From contig WYAX01000011.1 in assembly GCA_011525625.1 (NCBI GenBank), forward strand, positions 58,753 to 122,752: a stretch of 64,000 nt of DNA. Reading direction: 5' to 3'. Below, in pieces: positions 1 through 9,009 of this stretch. Source of the stretch: Nitrospira defluvii (GTDB taxonomy: Bacteria > Nitrospirota > Nitrospiria > Nitrospirales > Nitrospiraceae). The translations under genes were made by a program, and so were the position numbers. A model generated the notes under the pieces. The model did no database searches and was not told the DNA's origin. It saw only the letters and a program-made list of their open reading frames with translations. Positions within the stretch are counted from its first letter, which is position 1. Each line of letters begins with the position of its first letter.

Positions 1-762
1 GTACAAATGCCTGGGCAGTTCCCATGGGAACCACCAACGTCCGAACAGCCGTGCCTCCAAACTACCGGCATTGGGGCAGAGGATCACGATCCGCCCGTCC
101 CAATCCAAAATCCGCCAGACCTCTTTGAGAAGCGGCAACGGACCGTGTAAGTGTTCCAGCACGTGACTGAACAGGACCGTGTCGAACGATCGCTCCGGAT
201 ACCCTATCGATGCCAAATCGCCATGCCGGACTCGCTCGCCGAAGCGAACCTGTGCCTGCGCCACGGCCACGGCGCTGGCGTCCAATCCCGATACGTCCCA
301 TCCCTGCTCTTCAAGGACCGCCAGGTTGCCTCCCGAGCCGCACCCGACATCCAACAGCCGCCCACGCCCCGCCCAGGGGAGCAGCCCCCGCCCGCGCCAA
401 CGTCGCCATGCAAACTCAGGCCATAAGAGCAGCCGGCGCGCCCATTGCCACCGACGCATCGATGCCGGCACCGGATACCCGTAAAAATCTTGGGCGATCC
501 ACCGCCTGATTCTTCCCGACCATCGTTTCGCAGCACGGCGAAGATCGCCCTTCTGCCGAGGTGCGGCCTCGGGATAATAGCTGTCCGGATAGTACCCGCC
601 GATCTCGGCGCGCGTGGGGCGCGGATTCAAAAACAGCAGGCGGCAGCCCCGACAACGAACGACTGTAAACAACTCGTCGGTGACGCGGTGGGTCAGATCG
701 TACTGGCTGAAGAGGCATGTGTACGACGACTCGCCGCATACCTCACACCCGATGGTTTCCAT
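1..762 (-). CDS. SAM-dependent methyltransferase (partial, C-terminus beyond window)
   Basis: Class I SAM-dependent methyltransferase with an N-terminal zinc-ribbon-like region. The translation begins METIGCEVCG and has a Cys6-x2-Cys9 pair and a second pair at Cys37-x2-Cys40. The SAM-binding motif LLDVGCGSGGN follows in the middle, then a post-motif stretch SHVLEHLHGP typical of the Methyltransf_11/23 group. The frame is open to base 1, so the C-terminus is missing; 254 residues are visible. It is the last visible gene of the glycosyltransferase block, 66 bases after the preceding GT2 gene. Such enzymes often methylate sugars or lipid-linked intermediates, but the substrate cannot be read from the sequence. 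Confidence 0.8.
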   Translation of the reverse strand, partial: METIGCEVCGESSYTCLFSQYDLTHRVTDELFTVVRCRGCRLLFLNPRPTRAEIGGYYPDSYYPEAAPRQKGDLRRAAKRWSGRIRRWIAQDFYGYPVPASMRRWQWARRLLLWPEFAWRRWRGRGLLPWAGRGRLLDVGCGSGGNLAVLEEQGWDVSGLDASAVAVAQAQVRFGERVRHGDLASIGYPERSFDTVLFSHVLEHLHGPLPLLKEVWRILDWDGRIVILCPNAGSLEARLFGRWWFPWELPRHLY

Positions 763-828
763 AGTGTCCTTGACGACTGCATGTGGCGGCCCATGGGCGA
801 GGCCTGCGGAAGCGCCACAGTGCCCCCA

Positions 829-1728
829 TTACGGCGCCAGCGCGCGCAGCCAGCGCGTATAACACCGAATACGGGTCGGGGCCTTCCTGATCGCGGACCA
901 ATAGTGCCGCCTCGCATCACCGGGACAGCCGGCCCGCTCTGCCGCCGCCCCTTTTAAGAGAAAATAGTTCGCCCATTCCCGATCCAGCGCGGCACGTTGG
1001 TCCGCGGTCAGGGGAGCAAACCCCTCAAGGCGCATGAGAAAACGATCTCGACTGGCGAGGACGCGATCGCGATGGGTCTGCTCGTCGAACGCCATGTCCC
1101 GATACCCATGCCCTCGCTGCAGCTTCTGCACGAGCACGTGATCGATACACTCGAACTGGGTCACGCGAAACAGCCTGATCGTGAGATCGGAGTCCTCCGA
1201 CCCGTACAGTTCAGGGTCGAGACACCCGATTTGATCGAGCACCGCCTTCCGGATCAACAGCGTGGACGGCAGGGCGACATGACCGCCGGCGAAGGCCTGC
1301 ACCATCGGCTCACGGCTCGATCGTGCCGACACACGCTCCTCCAGCGTTCCGTCTTCGAACCGCACCTCGAAATCCGTGTGCACCAACCCCACCTCCGGGC
1401 GTGCGCGCATGATTGCCAGCTGCGCGGCCAGTTTGCCGGGCAGCCATTCATCGTCGCAGTCCAGCAGTGCGATATACTCACCACGCGCAGCCGCGATGCC
1501 GTAGTTCCGTGATCGGGCCGGCCCGCCGTGGCTGCGCTGAAACCATCGAATCCCATGGCTCTGTTCGAGGCGTTTCAACACCTCTTGTGTCCCATCCGTC
1601 GATCCGTCATCGACGACGAGAATTTCCACCGCCCCATGCCCCTGTGCCTGCACGCTGGCCACCGCTTTCGCCACAAACGGCGCCCCGTTGAACACCGGGA
1701 TCACGACACTCACGAGTTCAACCTTCAT
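829..1728 (-). CDS. Glycosyltransferase family 2
   Basis: GT2 (GT-A fold) glycosyltransferase of 299 residues, expected to transfer a nucleotide-activated sugar to a surface polysaccharide or LPS core acceptor at the cytoplasmic face. The N-terminus SVVIPVFNG and the DDGST motif at residues 40-44 form the nucleotide-binding part. The DxDD-type metal/donor motif LLDCDDEW lies near residues 88-95. There is no membrane segment. Its ATG overlaps the stop of the upstream GT9 gene (ATGA), which indicates translational coupling within the core-biosynthesis block. Donor and acceptor are unknown. Confidence 0.88.
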   Translation of the reverse strand: MKVELVSVVIPVFNGAPFVAKAVASVQAQGHGAVEILVVDDGSTDGTQEVLKRLEQSHGIRWFQRSHGGPARSRNYGIAAARGEYIALLDCDDEWLPGKLAAQLAIMRARPEVGLVHTDFEVRFEDGTLEERVSARSSREPMVQAFAGGHVALPSTLLIRKAVLDQIGCLDPELYGSEDSDLTIRLFRVTQFECIDHVLVQKLQRGHGYRDMAFDEQTHRDRVLASRDRFLMRLEGFAPLTADQRAALDREWANYFLLKGAAAERAGCPGDARRHYWSAIRKAPTRIRCYTRWLRALAP

Positions 1729-2768
1729 GCCCCGGCCCTCTCGGTGGTGCGCTCCAGCATCCGGCTTGCAGCGCCAAACACCTCATCCACACTGATCTGT
1801 TGCATGCAGCTCTCGTCCCCGCGCAAACAGGTCGGATGGTAACAGGCACGGCAGTCCAACCCTTTATAGATCACCTGCGATGGTCCTCCGCGCGGTCCCC
1901 ACCGTTGGGGATAGGTCGGACCGAACAACGCGACGACCGGCGTACCCATCGCCGCCGCAATGTGCATCGCGCCGCCGTCGTTGCCAATGAACAACGCGCA
2001 TCGTTTGACGAGCGCTGCAAACTGTAGCAAGGTAAATCGTCCCGCCGCCACGATGGGCCCGCATCGCGTTTTCCGAGCCACGAGCTCCGCCACCTCGCGC
2101 TCCCGCTGGTCGCCGCCGAGGAGAATCCGGCACCCGAACCGGTCGGCAAGACGATCGGCCAGTTGGGCAAACCGGTCAGGGGGCCAGACCTTGAGCGAAT
2201 ACCGTGCTCCCGGTTGCAGCACGACCATCGGGGCAACGCCTTGCCCCGAACGCAGGCCGACCTGCAGCAACCAATCCTCCACCACCTGCTCTTCCGCCGG
2301 AGATACGAAGACCGCCGGGAGCCCGGGCTTCGTGTCGAGCCCCAGCGCTCTGAGGGCACAGAGGTCGTACTCCACCCGATGTTGATCCATCGGGCGCGGC
2401 TTGGCCACCTGACTGTACAACAGCCCGCGCCACCGGTGCTCCGCATTGAATCCGATACGAACGGGCGATCGGGTCGCCAGACTGATGATCGCCGAACGGT
2501 CTCCGTCGGTCAGATCGACGACTGCGTCGAACCTCCGCCCCTTCAGCATGCGAACGAAGGCGAGTTGGGCCTGCCATGAGCCCTTGTCAAGACAGAGCAC
2601 CTCATTGAGATCGGGGTTGTGTGCCAGCACCCCTTCCGTCCCTCGATTGACCAGCATGCTCAGACGCGCATCGGGATAGGCCGCTCTCAATCCTCGCAGG
2701 ACAGGCGTCGCCAGCAGGACATCGCCGATATGGCGCAATTTAATGATCAGAATGTTGCGGAACATCAT
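1725..2768 (-). CDS. Glycosyltransferase family 9 (heptosyltransferase-like)
   Basis: GT9 family protein related to the ADP-heptose:LPS heptosyltransferases. It shows the N-terminal signature ILIIKLRHIGDVLLATP and the C-terminal donor-site signature NDGGAMHIAAAMG followed by VALFGPT. I chose the ATG at 2768, directly before the conserved N-terminus (about 347 residues). A GTG at 2843 would add 25 residues of low-complexity, poorly conserved sequence and has no clear ribosome site. It is one of three GT9 domains in the block (with 9006-10049 and 10075-11766), so the core probably contains several heptose or heptose-like residues. Which one is HepI, HepII or HepIII cannot be decided here. Confidence 0.85.
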   Translation of the reverse strand: MMFRNILIIKLRHIGDVLLATPVLRGLRAAYPDARLSMLVNRGTEGVLAHNPDLNEVLCLDKGSWQAQLAFVRMLKGRRFDAVVDLTDGDRSAIISLATRSPVRIGFNAEHRWRGLLYSQVAKPRPMDQHRVEYDLCALRALGLDTKPGLPAVFVSPAEEQVVEDWLLQVGLRSGQGVAPMVVLQPGARYSLKVWPPDRFAQLADRLADRFGCRILLGGDQREREVAELVARKTRCGPIVAAGRFTLLQFAALVKRCALFIGNDGGAMHIAAAMGTPVVALFGPTYPQRWGPRGGPSQVIYKGLDCRACYHPTCLRGDESCMQQISVDEVFGAASRMLERTTERAGA

Positions 2769-2980
2769 GGCGTCGTCGTTGTCGAACCGATCGGCGTGGC
2801 ACCCTGCCTGCACGTGTCGCAGCACAAACGGAGCGCTGCGCACAGATTACCATGTGAGGAAACCAAAAGATCGCCCGTTCCTTTGGCCGGAGCGCCTGTT
2901 TGATCGGTCGGCGCGGCGAAGGCAACTCGGCGAACGACAGGCGTGCCCGGCCACGGAATCTCGAAGCCTGTAGAGAGGGC

Positions 2981-4093
2981 TCACGACAGCGATCGACAGA
3001 GCTCTCGATACAATGCGCTGGTCTGCATCGCGGCTTGCCGCCACGTAAACTGCCGGACTCGCTCGAATCCACGTTGCCGCAAAATAGCACGAAGGTCCGA
3101 GTCCGCCAACGCCCGCACCATGGCCAGGCTAAGCCCGTCCACATCGTCCGGGTCCACGAGCAACGCCGCATCACCGGCAACCTCCGGCAACGACGAGGTC
3201 GACGACGTGATGGTGGGCGCGCCACAGGCCATCGCCTCCAACACCGGCATGCCGAACCCTTCATAGCGGGACGGGAACACGAAGAGGTCGGTGCAGGAAT
3301 ACAAGCGCCGCAAATCCTCACGATCGAGACGACCGGTACAGCGGACATCCTCCTCCAGCGCCAGCTCTTGCGCCGTCTCCCGGTAACTCCCCTGCGGATG
3401 CTCCGGATCACCTACCAGTAGCACGACACGGCCGCCGAGCTGCGAACGCACCTTGGCGACCGCCTGTAAGAACCGCGTGTGGTTTTTTCGCGGGTCGGCA
3501 CCGCCGACGAAGAGGATGAACCCCGCCTCCGGAATGGCCCAGCGTCGGTGCAATTCCGCTTTCACCTGTTCAGTACAGGCGGGAGAAAAGTCGTCGGAGA
3601 CGCCGTTGTGAATGACCACCACGTGATCCCGCGCAATGCCATACAAGGATTCGATCTCGCGGGCAGAAAATTCCGACACCGTCACGACCCTCCTGGCCCG
3701 CTTCGCCGTGGCGATGGCCCGTCGAGACGAGCCGGCCTGGCCCAGGAGTTTGCGGGAATATTCCGGATGCCGGGCCAACCAGAGATCGTGAATGGTCACA
3801 ATCCCCCCGAACCGGCCCTTCGTGTGCATTTTGAAATTCGGGCCGTGATACAGATCCAGGCCATCCCACCGACCCCGCCAGGCCGTCAACCAACGTGGCG
3901 TTTCGACCCAACGAAGGCGAGCATGCGTCGGCCAGCCTGGAAGCGTACCGTCCTGCAGCGATGCCGGTCTGAGATACCCGACGTACTCATGATCGTCATC
4001 CAGCGCCAGCAACGCCTTGAGAAGATGGTGCGTATGCCACCCGACCCCGCCCTTATCGCCCACAACGGATGCCGCGTCGATCCCGATCCGCAT
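2981..4093 (-). CDS. Glycosyltransferase family 4
   Basis: GT4 (GT-B fold) glycosyltransferase of 370 residues. The N-terminus MRIGIDAASV is followed by the glycine-rich acceptor loop KGGVGWH. The C-terminal half has LFVGGADPRKNH and the donor-binding E-x7-E region EGFGMPVLEAMACG near residues 280-295. It belongs to the retaining group that includes mannosyl- and glucosyltransferases such as WbaZ-like enzymes. It is soluble and probably membrane-peripheral. About 210 bases separate it from the downstream GT9, the largest gap in the block. It probably extends the LPS core or an O-chain; the sugar is unknown. Confidence 0.87.
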   Translation of the reverse strand: MRIGIDAASVVGDKGGVGWHTHHLLKALLALDDDHEYVGYLRPASLQDGTLPGWPTHARLRWVETPRWLTAWRGRWDGLDLYHGPNFKMHTKGRFGGIVTIHDLWLARHPEYSRKLLGQAGSSRRAIATAKRARRVVTVSEFSAREIESLYGIARDHVVVIHNGVSDDFSPACTEQVKAELHRRWAIPEAGFILFVGGADPRKNHTRFLQAVAKVRSQLGGRVVLLVGDPEHPQGSYRETAQELALEEDVRCTGRLDREDLRRLYSCTDLFVFPSRYEGFGMPVLEAMACGAPTITSSTSSLPEVAGDAALLVDPDDVDGLSLAMVRALADSDLRAILRQRGFERVRQFTWRQAAMQTSALYRELCRSLS

Positions 4094-4141
4094 CAGCAGA
4101 ACGATGCCCCCGCCTGACTCACGCGACTCCCGCCTTGCCCC

Positions 4142-4903
4142 TCACGGCTCACGGTGTGCATTGAGCCGCTCCCAGGCCTTTGCATACTTGACGAACGTAT
4201 GGAGGCCGGCGAACATCGCGACGACCAGCCCATGTACCCCGTCACGATACCCGCCGCGCGTGAACAGGGTTTTCAGCACCGTGCCGATGTGGTGCGTGGC
4301 GATGGCCCACCCACTGATGTGAGAAACCCGCTTGAGTTTCTCATCCGCCCCCAACGTCGTATACCGCATCATCTTGCGGATGTGATGGTGCACGGTGGGC
4401 ATGCTGTAGTGGATAAAGGGTTCTCGCAGTCGTTCCCGCCGCCCCTCCAGCACGAAGTTTTCATGCAACCGCACATCGTCGTACCGGCCGGAGGTCTTGC
4501 GAAACAACCGAAGCTGATAGTCCGGGTAGAGCCCGCCGCCTTGAATCCATTTCCCATAGAAATAATTCCGGCGGGGGATTTCGTACCCGCCGATATCGGC
4601 AGGCGGCCCACCGGCCAGCAACGCGTGAATCTCCTGCCGGAGCCCGTCGGTCACCCGCTCGTCGGCATCCACCACGAGAATCCAGTCTGATCCTGCTTGA
4701 TCGATCCCGAAGTTTTTTTGCGGCCCGTACCCTGGCCAGGCACGCACAAACACCTTCGGGGTATACCCTTTGGCCAATTCGACGGTCCGATCCCGGCTTT
4801 CGGCATCCACCACGATGAGTTCATCGGCCCACCGCACCGACTGCAGACAGTCCGCAATGTTCTGTTCTTCATCCTTGGTAATGATCACGACCGCAATCGT
4901 CAT
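4142..4903 (-). CDS. Glycosyltransferase family 2 (WaaE/LgtF-like)
   Basis: GT2 enzyme of about 253 residues resembling the WaaE/LgtF/KdtX beta-glucosyltransferase group that decorates the LPS inner core. It starts MTIAVVIITKDEEQN, followed by RWADELIVVDAES and the DxD-type motif VVDADERV. The C-terminal part holds YFYGKWIQGGG and LHENF, typical of this subfamily. An upstream in-frame start at 4999 would run into the preceding GT2 gene (ends at 4935), so the internal ATG at 4903 is preferred. It is a paralogue of the adjacent 4935-5699 gene, and the pair probably arose by tandem duplication. Confidence 0.86.
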   Translation of the reverse strand: MTIAVVIITKDEEQNIADCLQSVRWADELIVVDAESRDRTVELAKGYTPKVFVRAWPGYGPQKNFGIDQAGSDWILVVDADERVTDGLRQEIHALLAGGPPADIGGYEIPRRNYFYGKWIQGGGLYPDYQLRLFRKTSGRYDDVRLHENFVLEGRRERLREPFIHYSMPTVHHHIRKMMRYTTLGADEKLKRVSHISGWAIATHHIGTVLKTLFTRGGYRDGVHGLVVAMFAGLHTFVKYAKAWERLNAHREP

Positions 4904-4934
4904 CGTACAACGTCCCGTCTCGTCCACGCCGTTG

Positions 4935-5699
4935 TCAGGTACGGCTCTGACTGTGCAATTCCCAGAACCGCGCATACTTAATGAACGTGTAATAGGCATA
5001 GAGGCCGGACAAAATAAGGCCCGGCACGCCGTCGAGACAGCCTTTGCGCCCTACGTACATCTTCAGAAACGTGAATGCGGGGTGAGACACCAACTGATGC
5101 CAGGAAAACGATCGCCCCTGCTCGACCATACGTCGCGCCATGAGATCCGAGTAGCGCTCCTGCTTGGCCAGGTAGTGATCGATGTTCCGAAACGGGTACT
5201 GCAGCGCGGAGGCGGTCAGATACCCGACCCGTCCATCCACATCGAAACTCTCGTGGACCAGTTCTTCCCGATAGCGGAACTTGCTCCTCCGGAACAATTG
5301 CGGCTGGCGGTAATCTGGGAACCACCCGCAATGTTTGATCCAGCGCCCGAGAAAGTAATTCTTTCTGGGCACGAAATAGGCGTCGGCCTCGGGCCCCGCG
5401 GCCAACACCCGCCGGATCTCATCGCGCAATTCCGGAGTAGCGCGCTCATCGGTATCCAGACTGAAGACCCATTCGTGGGTCGCGTGCGTCAACGCCTCAT
5501 TCCGCAGGCGACCGAACCCGTGAAAGTCATGCTGATAGACTCGGTCCGTGAACTCGCGGCTGATCCGCTCGGTGCCGTCGGTACTGTGCGAATCGACCAC
5601 GATGATTTCATCCGCCCAGGTGAGGGATTCCAGGCAGGCCCGCATGTTGGGTTCGTCGTTGTAGGCAATAACCACGGCTGATACAGGGAGACGATCCAC
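4935..5699 (-). CDS. Glycosyltransferase family 2 (WaaE/LgtF-like)
   Basis: Second WaaE/LgtF-type GT2 protein (about 254 residues). It shares with its neighbour the N-terminal AVVIAYNDEPN, the WADEIIVVDS segment, the SLDTDERA metal/donor motif and YFLGRWIKHCGW near the middle. The proposed GTG at 5699 has an AAGGA sequence about nine bases upstream. A TTG at 5720 would add seven residues and is the alternative. Expected role: addition of a hexose to the inner core at the cytoplasmic face. No membrane span is evident, although a C-terminal amphipathic stretch (LSGLYAYYTFIKYARF) could associate with the membrane. Confidence 0.85.
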   Translation of the reverse strand: MDRLPVSAVVIAYNDEPNMRACLESLTWADEIIVVDSHSTDGTERISREFTDRVYQHDFHGFGRLRNEALTHATHEWVFSLDTDERATPELRDEIRRVLAAGPEADAYFVPRKNYFLGRWIKHCGWFPDYRQPQLFRRSKFRYREELVHESFDVDGRVGYLTASALQYPFRNIDHYLAKQERYSDLMARRMVEQGRSFSWHQLVSHPAFTFLKMYVGRKGCLDGVPGLILSGLYAYYTFIKYARFWELHSQSRT

Positions 5700-5752
5700 A
5701 GGGACAGGTCCTTTTTCCAAGGTGATGGCGACACCCTCCGGTCGTGCGACGG

Positions 5753-7894
5753 TTACAGGCGTTGGCCGAACTCCCGCCAGGACCAGAGCCGGTTGGAGTC
5801 GAGCGCGCTGTTCGCCACGTCATGGATGGCGAGCAAATCCGGTCCGCGGGCGGCCGACAGCCGACGTCGACTCTGTTCATCCTCCGGCATCGATTCGAAA
5901 TCCAAGGTGGCTTCCTGAAAGGTTTCCGCCGACAGTGAGTACAGCAAAAGACCGTCCGCGCTGGCAAGCCCGACCAGGTTGTCGTACACACTCGTGAGAT
6001 AGGCTATCCGATCAGGCAGACAATCCCGTACCAGCAAACAACTGACATCATGTCCGGCAAACGACCCGAGCGACGGAAGCCCGCCGCTCAATGCCAACAG
6101 CGTCGGAGCCACATCGACCTGACTGGCGACCGCCGACACGGTTCGCGGTCGGTAGGTCGCAGGCGAGCGCAACGACTCGTCCATCCAGACGAACAGGGGC
6201 GAAGCGAAATGACCGGCCTTCCGTTCGATATCCGTGTGCCCCACCGGCTCATGTCGTCCGTGATCGCCGAGAATCACCACGATCGTATTGCGCAACAGCC
6301 CTTCGCGGACAAGCCTGGTAAACACCCGCTCCAGTTCGAGGTCCGTATATCGCAAGGCGGCCACATACTGATCCTGCACCTGCTGCCGGAGCACGCGCAC
6401 GTCGGGATGACGGTCCGGAGCGCCGAAGGGATGATGCGTCGAGAGGGTCAGGGTGGTCAGAAAAAACGGACGGTGGTCCGCCTGAAGCTGTGTGATCCGT
6501 TCGTAGCACAGGTCGAACAGCGCCCCATCGACGATCCCTACCCCCGCACGCTCGGTGCCGGGCGGGAAGTCTCCCTCGTGGAGCAACTGATGCAGTCCGT
6601 TGCGAGCCGCGAACGTCTGGAGCCGGTTCAAATCGCGGTGCTGCCCGATCACCATTTCCGTGTGATACCCCTGCCGTTGCAACAGCGACGGAAGACAGAG
6701 GTAATCGTGCGCATAGCGGGTCTTCATGGCGGCCGCCCCGAGCCGTGGAAAGCTGCTGCAGAGCGTCGCAAACAGGCCTCTGGAGGTTTGGACCCCGTTG
6801 GAAAAGAAATGTTGGAAATAGACACTGTCGTCCTTGAGTCGATCTAAGAACGGCGTGCCCTTCACGTCGCCGTAGGTCTGTCCCAGATACCGGCGATCCA
6901 ATCCTTCGAGAAACAGCAGGACGATGTTGGGCGGTGTCGGTAGTCGCAGACTGTCCGGGGACGGTGTGATGGTCCGTACGAGCGGGTACCTGGGATCGAC
7001 AAAGGTCTCGGCCGGGCCCAGCAGCCCCTGCGTGGTCCGCACGGCCAGGTCGTAGGGCATGGCCCCGGCACTCCTCGGCCGCTCGCCCCCTCCTCGCGAG
7101 ACCCACGCGATCCGCAAGGCTTCGCTCGCAAACAACACCGGATTTTGCGCCAGGGTGTAATAAACCATGCTGCCGATCGGCGCGATGCGAATCCCATAGG
7201 GACCTGAATGGTGAAAACCGGCACCACCGACGATCAACGCCACGACCAGGAACGCATTGGCTTGAAATCCGGAACCGGGCCGCCAGCGATCCAGCACCGG
7301 CACCACCGCAGTGGAAAAGCCCCACCACCACAGCCCGATGCAGGCTGCCTGCAGGGCCAAAAAACAGGTCAGCCGCCAGGCCCACTTGCCGGCCGCCCCC
7401 AGCTCCGCACTGGTTTGCTCCATGGCCTGCACATTGGTGCCGCCCGTCGTCGTGGCCGGCGCGAACAGATCGCCGAGGTATTCGAGAAACACGAAATCCA
7501 TGTGCTGCCGATTGAATCCGTAGTAGCCCATGTCCACGCAGAGGAGCACGAACAACAACAGTCCGACCAGCGCCGCACTCACAGGACATGCGCGGTGAAA
7601 GGCACGCGCACAGAGCGTCGACGACCGTCGCAGGTCATCCCACTTGTGGCTCACCAGGGTCCAAGCGGCCGCCGCCGCCAATGCCAACACGAGGGCGAAG
7701 GTCGCCGTAATAAAGTCTCCACGGACCCCGACCACCAGCGTGGTGAGGAGCAACGGCACCGACGGAGTTTCCTGCTCCAGCGCATCGCCCAGGAGAAACA
7801 GCCGCTCCGCCGCCTGAACGACCACGAAGAGAATCCACCAGAACAGAACGGTCTTGCGAATCGACTCCCCGGCGCCGGTCCATCGTCTCATCAT
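5753..7894 (-). CDS. LTA-synthase-like membrane sulfatase/phospho-group transferase
   Basis: Alkaline-phosphatase-superfamily membrane enzyme of 713 residues. The N-terminal third has about five hydrophobic segments (residues roughly 15-250). The C-terminal two thirds form a periplasmic sulfatase-type domain with metal-site motifs LLFLEGLDRR and ILGDHGRHEP, and the likely nucleophile Thr within GVQTSRGLF. The family includes LtaS, OpgB/MdoB and related phosphoglycerol or phosphoethanolamine transferases, so the likely job is to add a phospho-substituent to LPS core or periplasmic glycan. Its ATG overlaps the stop of the GT4 gene by four bases (ATGA), tying it to core biosynthesis. The transferred group is unknown. 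Confidence 0.82.
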   Translation of the reverse strand: MMRRWTGAGESIRKTVLFWWILFVVVQAAERLFLLGDALEQETPSVPLLLTTLVVGVRGDFITATFALVLALAAAAAWTLVSHKWDDLRRSSTLCARAFHRACPVSAALVGLLLFVLLCVDMGYYGFNRQHMDFVFLEYLGDLFAPATTTGGTNVQAMEQTSAELGAAGKWAWRLTCFLALQAACIGLWWWGFSTAVVPVLDRWRPGSGFQANAFLVVALIVGGAGFHHSGPYGIRIAPIGSMVYYTLAQNPVLFASEALRIAWVSRGGGERPRSAGAMPYDLAVRTTQGLLGPAETFVDPRYPLVRTITPSPDSLRLPTPPNIVLLFLEGLDRRYLGQTYGDVKGTPFLDRLKDDSVYFQHFFSNGVQTSRGLFATLCSSFPRLGAAAMKTRYAHDYLCLPSLLQRQGYHTEMVIGQHRDLNRLQTFAARNGLHQLLHEGDFPPGTERAGVGIVDGALFDLCYERITQLQADHRPFFLTTLTLSTHHPFGAPDRHPDVRVLRQQVQDQYVAALRYTDLELERVFTRLVREGLLRNTIVVILGDHGRHEPVGHTDIERKAGHFASPLFVWMDESLRSPATYRPRTVSAVASQVDVAPTLLALSGGLPSLGSFAGHDVSCLLVRDCLPDRIAYLTSVYDNLVGLASADGLLLYSLSAETFQEATLDFESMPEDEQSRRRLSAARGPDLLAIHDVANSALDSNRLWSWREFGQRL

Positions 7895-9009
7895 GACGCA
7901 GCCCCCTGCAGTCCGATCACCTGTCGATAGACCCGCTCCAACTCATCGACCATCCGGTCGATGGAATAGGTCTGCACAACCGTCCGGCGGCCGCGACTCC
8001 CCATCGCCTCGCGGAGTGATGGGTCTCGCAGAAGGCACAGCAACCGTTCAGCCAAGGCGGCGACATCCCGCGGCGGAACGAGAAAACCCGATTCACCGTC
8101 CTTAATCACGTCGGCGATCGATCCGGTGGTGGTGGACACGACCGGCAGACCCACCGCCAGCGCCTGCATCAATACCTGGGGGATCGTATCGCCCTCCACC
8201 GTCGGAATGACGAACAGGTTCAACGAGCGAAACACATCGAGGAGATCGTCACGGAATCCCAACATTCGCACCGAGGCCGTCAGCCCCAGCCGTGCGATCT
8301 GTGCACGGATGTTCTGCTCTTCCGGCCCCTCCCCCACGATCAGAACGGTCACCTCCGGCTGCTCCGCCAACACCAGCGGCACCGCGTCCACGAGATAGCG
8401 ATGGCCTTTATAGTCGCGCAGGTAGGAAATCATGCCGACCAGCAGATGCCCGGACGGAATTCCGAGTTCGGCCCGGAGATCGTGCCGCGGCTGGGCCGGC
8501 GAGAACTCTTCCACATCGAGCCCGATGGGGAACGCGGCGACACGCTCCGGCGACAGGCCGTCCCGATGAATCAGATCCTGCCGGTTTCGCTCCCCGCCGG
8601 TCACGATCACCATGTCGAAGAGGCGCCGGTAGAGCAGGTGCGTGGTGGCATTCTTGTTGAGCGGCGCGGAAATATGCCGCGTGCGAATCACCTTGGGACG
8701 CGGACGCAGCAGCCTGGCGGCCAGCGCCGCGATCCAGCTGTCGCGCGAGCTGTTGACGTGGACGATGTCGGGGCGCTCCCGAGCCAGCAACCGGCGGAAT
8801 GCGAGAATCGACAGCGGCAGGCGCCATTGACGCATCACGAACGGCTCCACCGGTAGCCCCCGCTCCCTGGCCATGGCCATGATCGGGCTGCGCGGCTCCA
8901 ACACCAGGAGGATGCGATGGCCGCGCTTCACCAATCGTTCGGCATGCAGCAGCACGGCCAGTTCCTGTCCGCCGACCGCCATGCTGGACTCTGCAATGAG
9001 AATGTTCAC
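7891..9009 (-). CDS. Glycosyltransferase family 4
   Basis: GT4 glycosyltransferase of 372 residues. The GTG start at 9009 (NILIAESSM follows) overlaps the TGA of the upstream GT9 gene in a GTGA junction, and it matches the family N-terminus. The longer in-frame extension to 9291 is out-of-frame heptosyltransferase sequence. Motifs: acceptor loop MAVGGQE, SRDSW region, VGEGPEE, and the C-terminal donor region EGDTIPQVLMQALAVGLPV, which stands in for the E-x7-E motif. It resembles WaaG/PimB-type retaining transferases. Likely substrate: a hexose added to the growing core oligosaccharide. Confidence 0.85.
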   Translation of the reverse strand: MNILIAESSMAVGGQELAVLLHAERLVKRGHRILLVLEPRSPIMAMARERGLPVEPFVMRQWRLPLSILAFRRLLARERPDIVHVNSSRDSWIAALAARLLRPRPKVIRTRHISAPLNKNATTHLLYRRLFDMVIVTGGERNRQDLIHRDGLSPERVAAFPIGLDVEEFSPAQPRHDLRAELGIPSGHLLVGMISYLRDYKGHRYLVDAVPLVLAEQPEVTVLIVGEGPEEQNIRAQIARLGLTASVRMLGFRDDLLDVFRSLNLFVIPTVEGDTIPQVLMQALAVGLPVVSTTTGSIADVIKDGESGFLVPPRDVAALAERLLCLLRDPSLREAMGSRGRRTVVQTYSIDRMVDELERVYRQVIGLQGAAS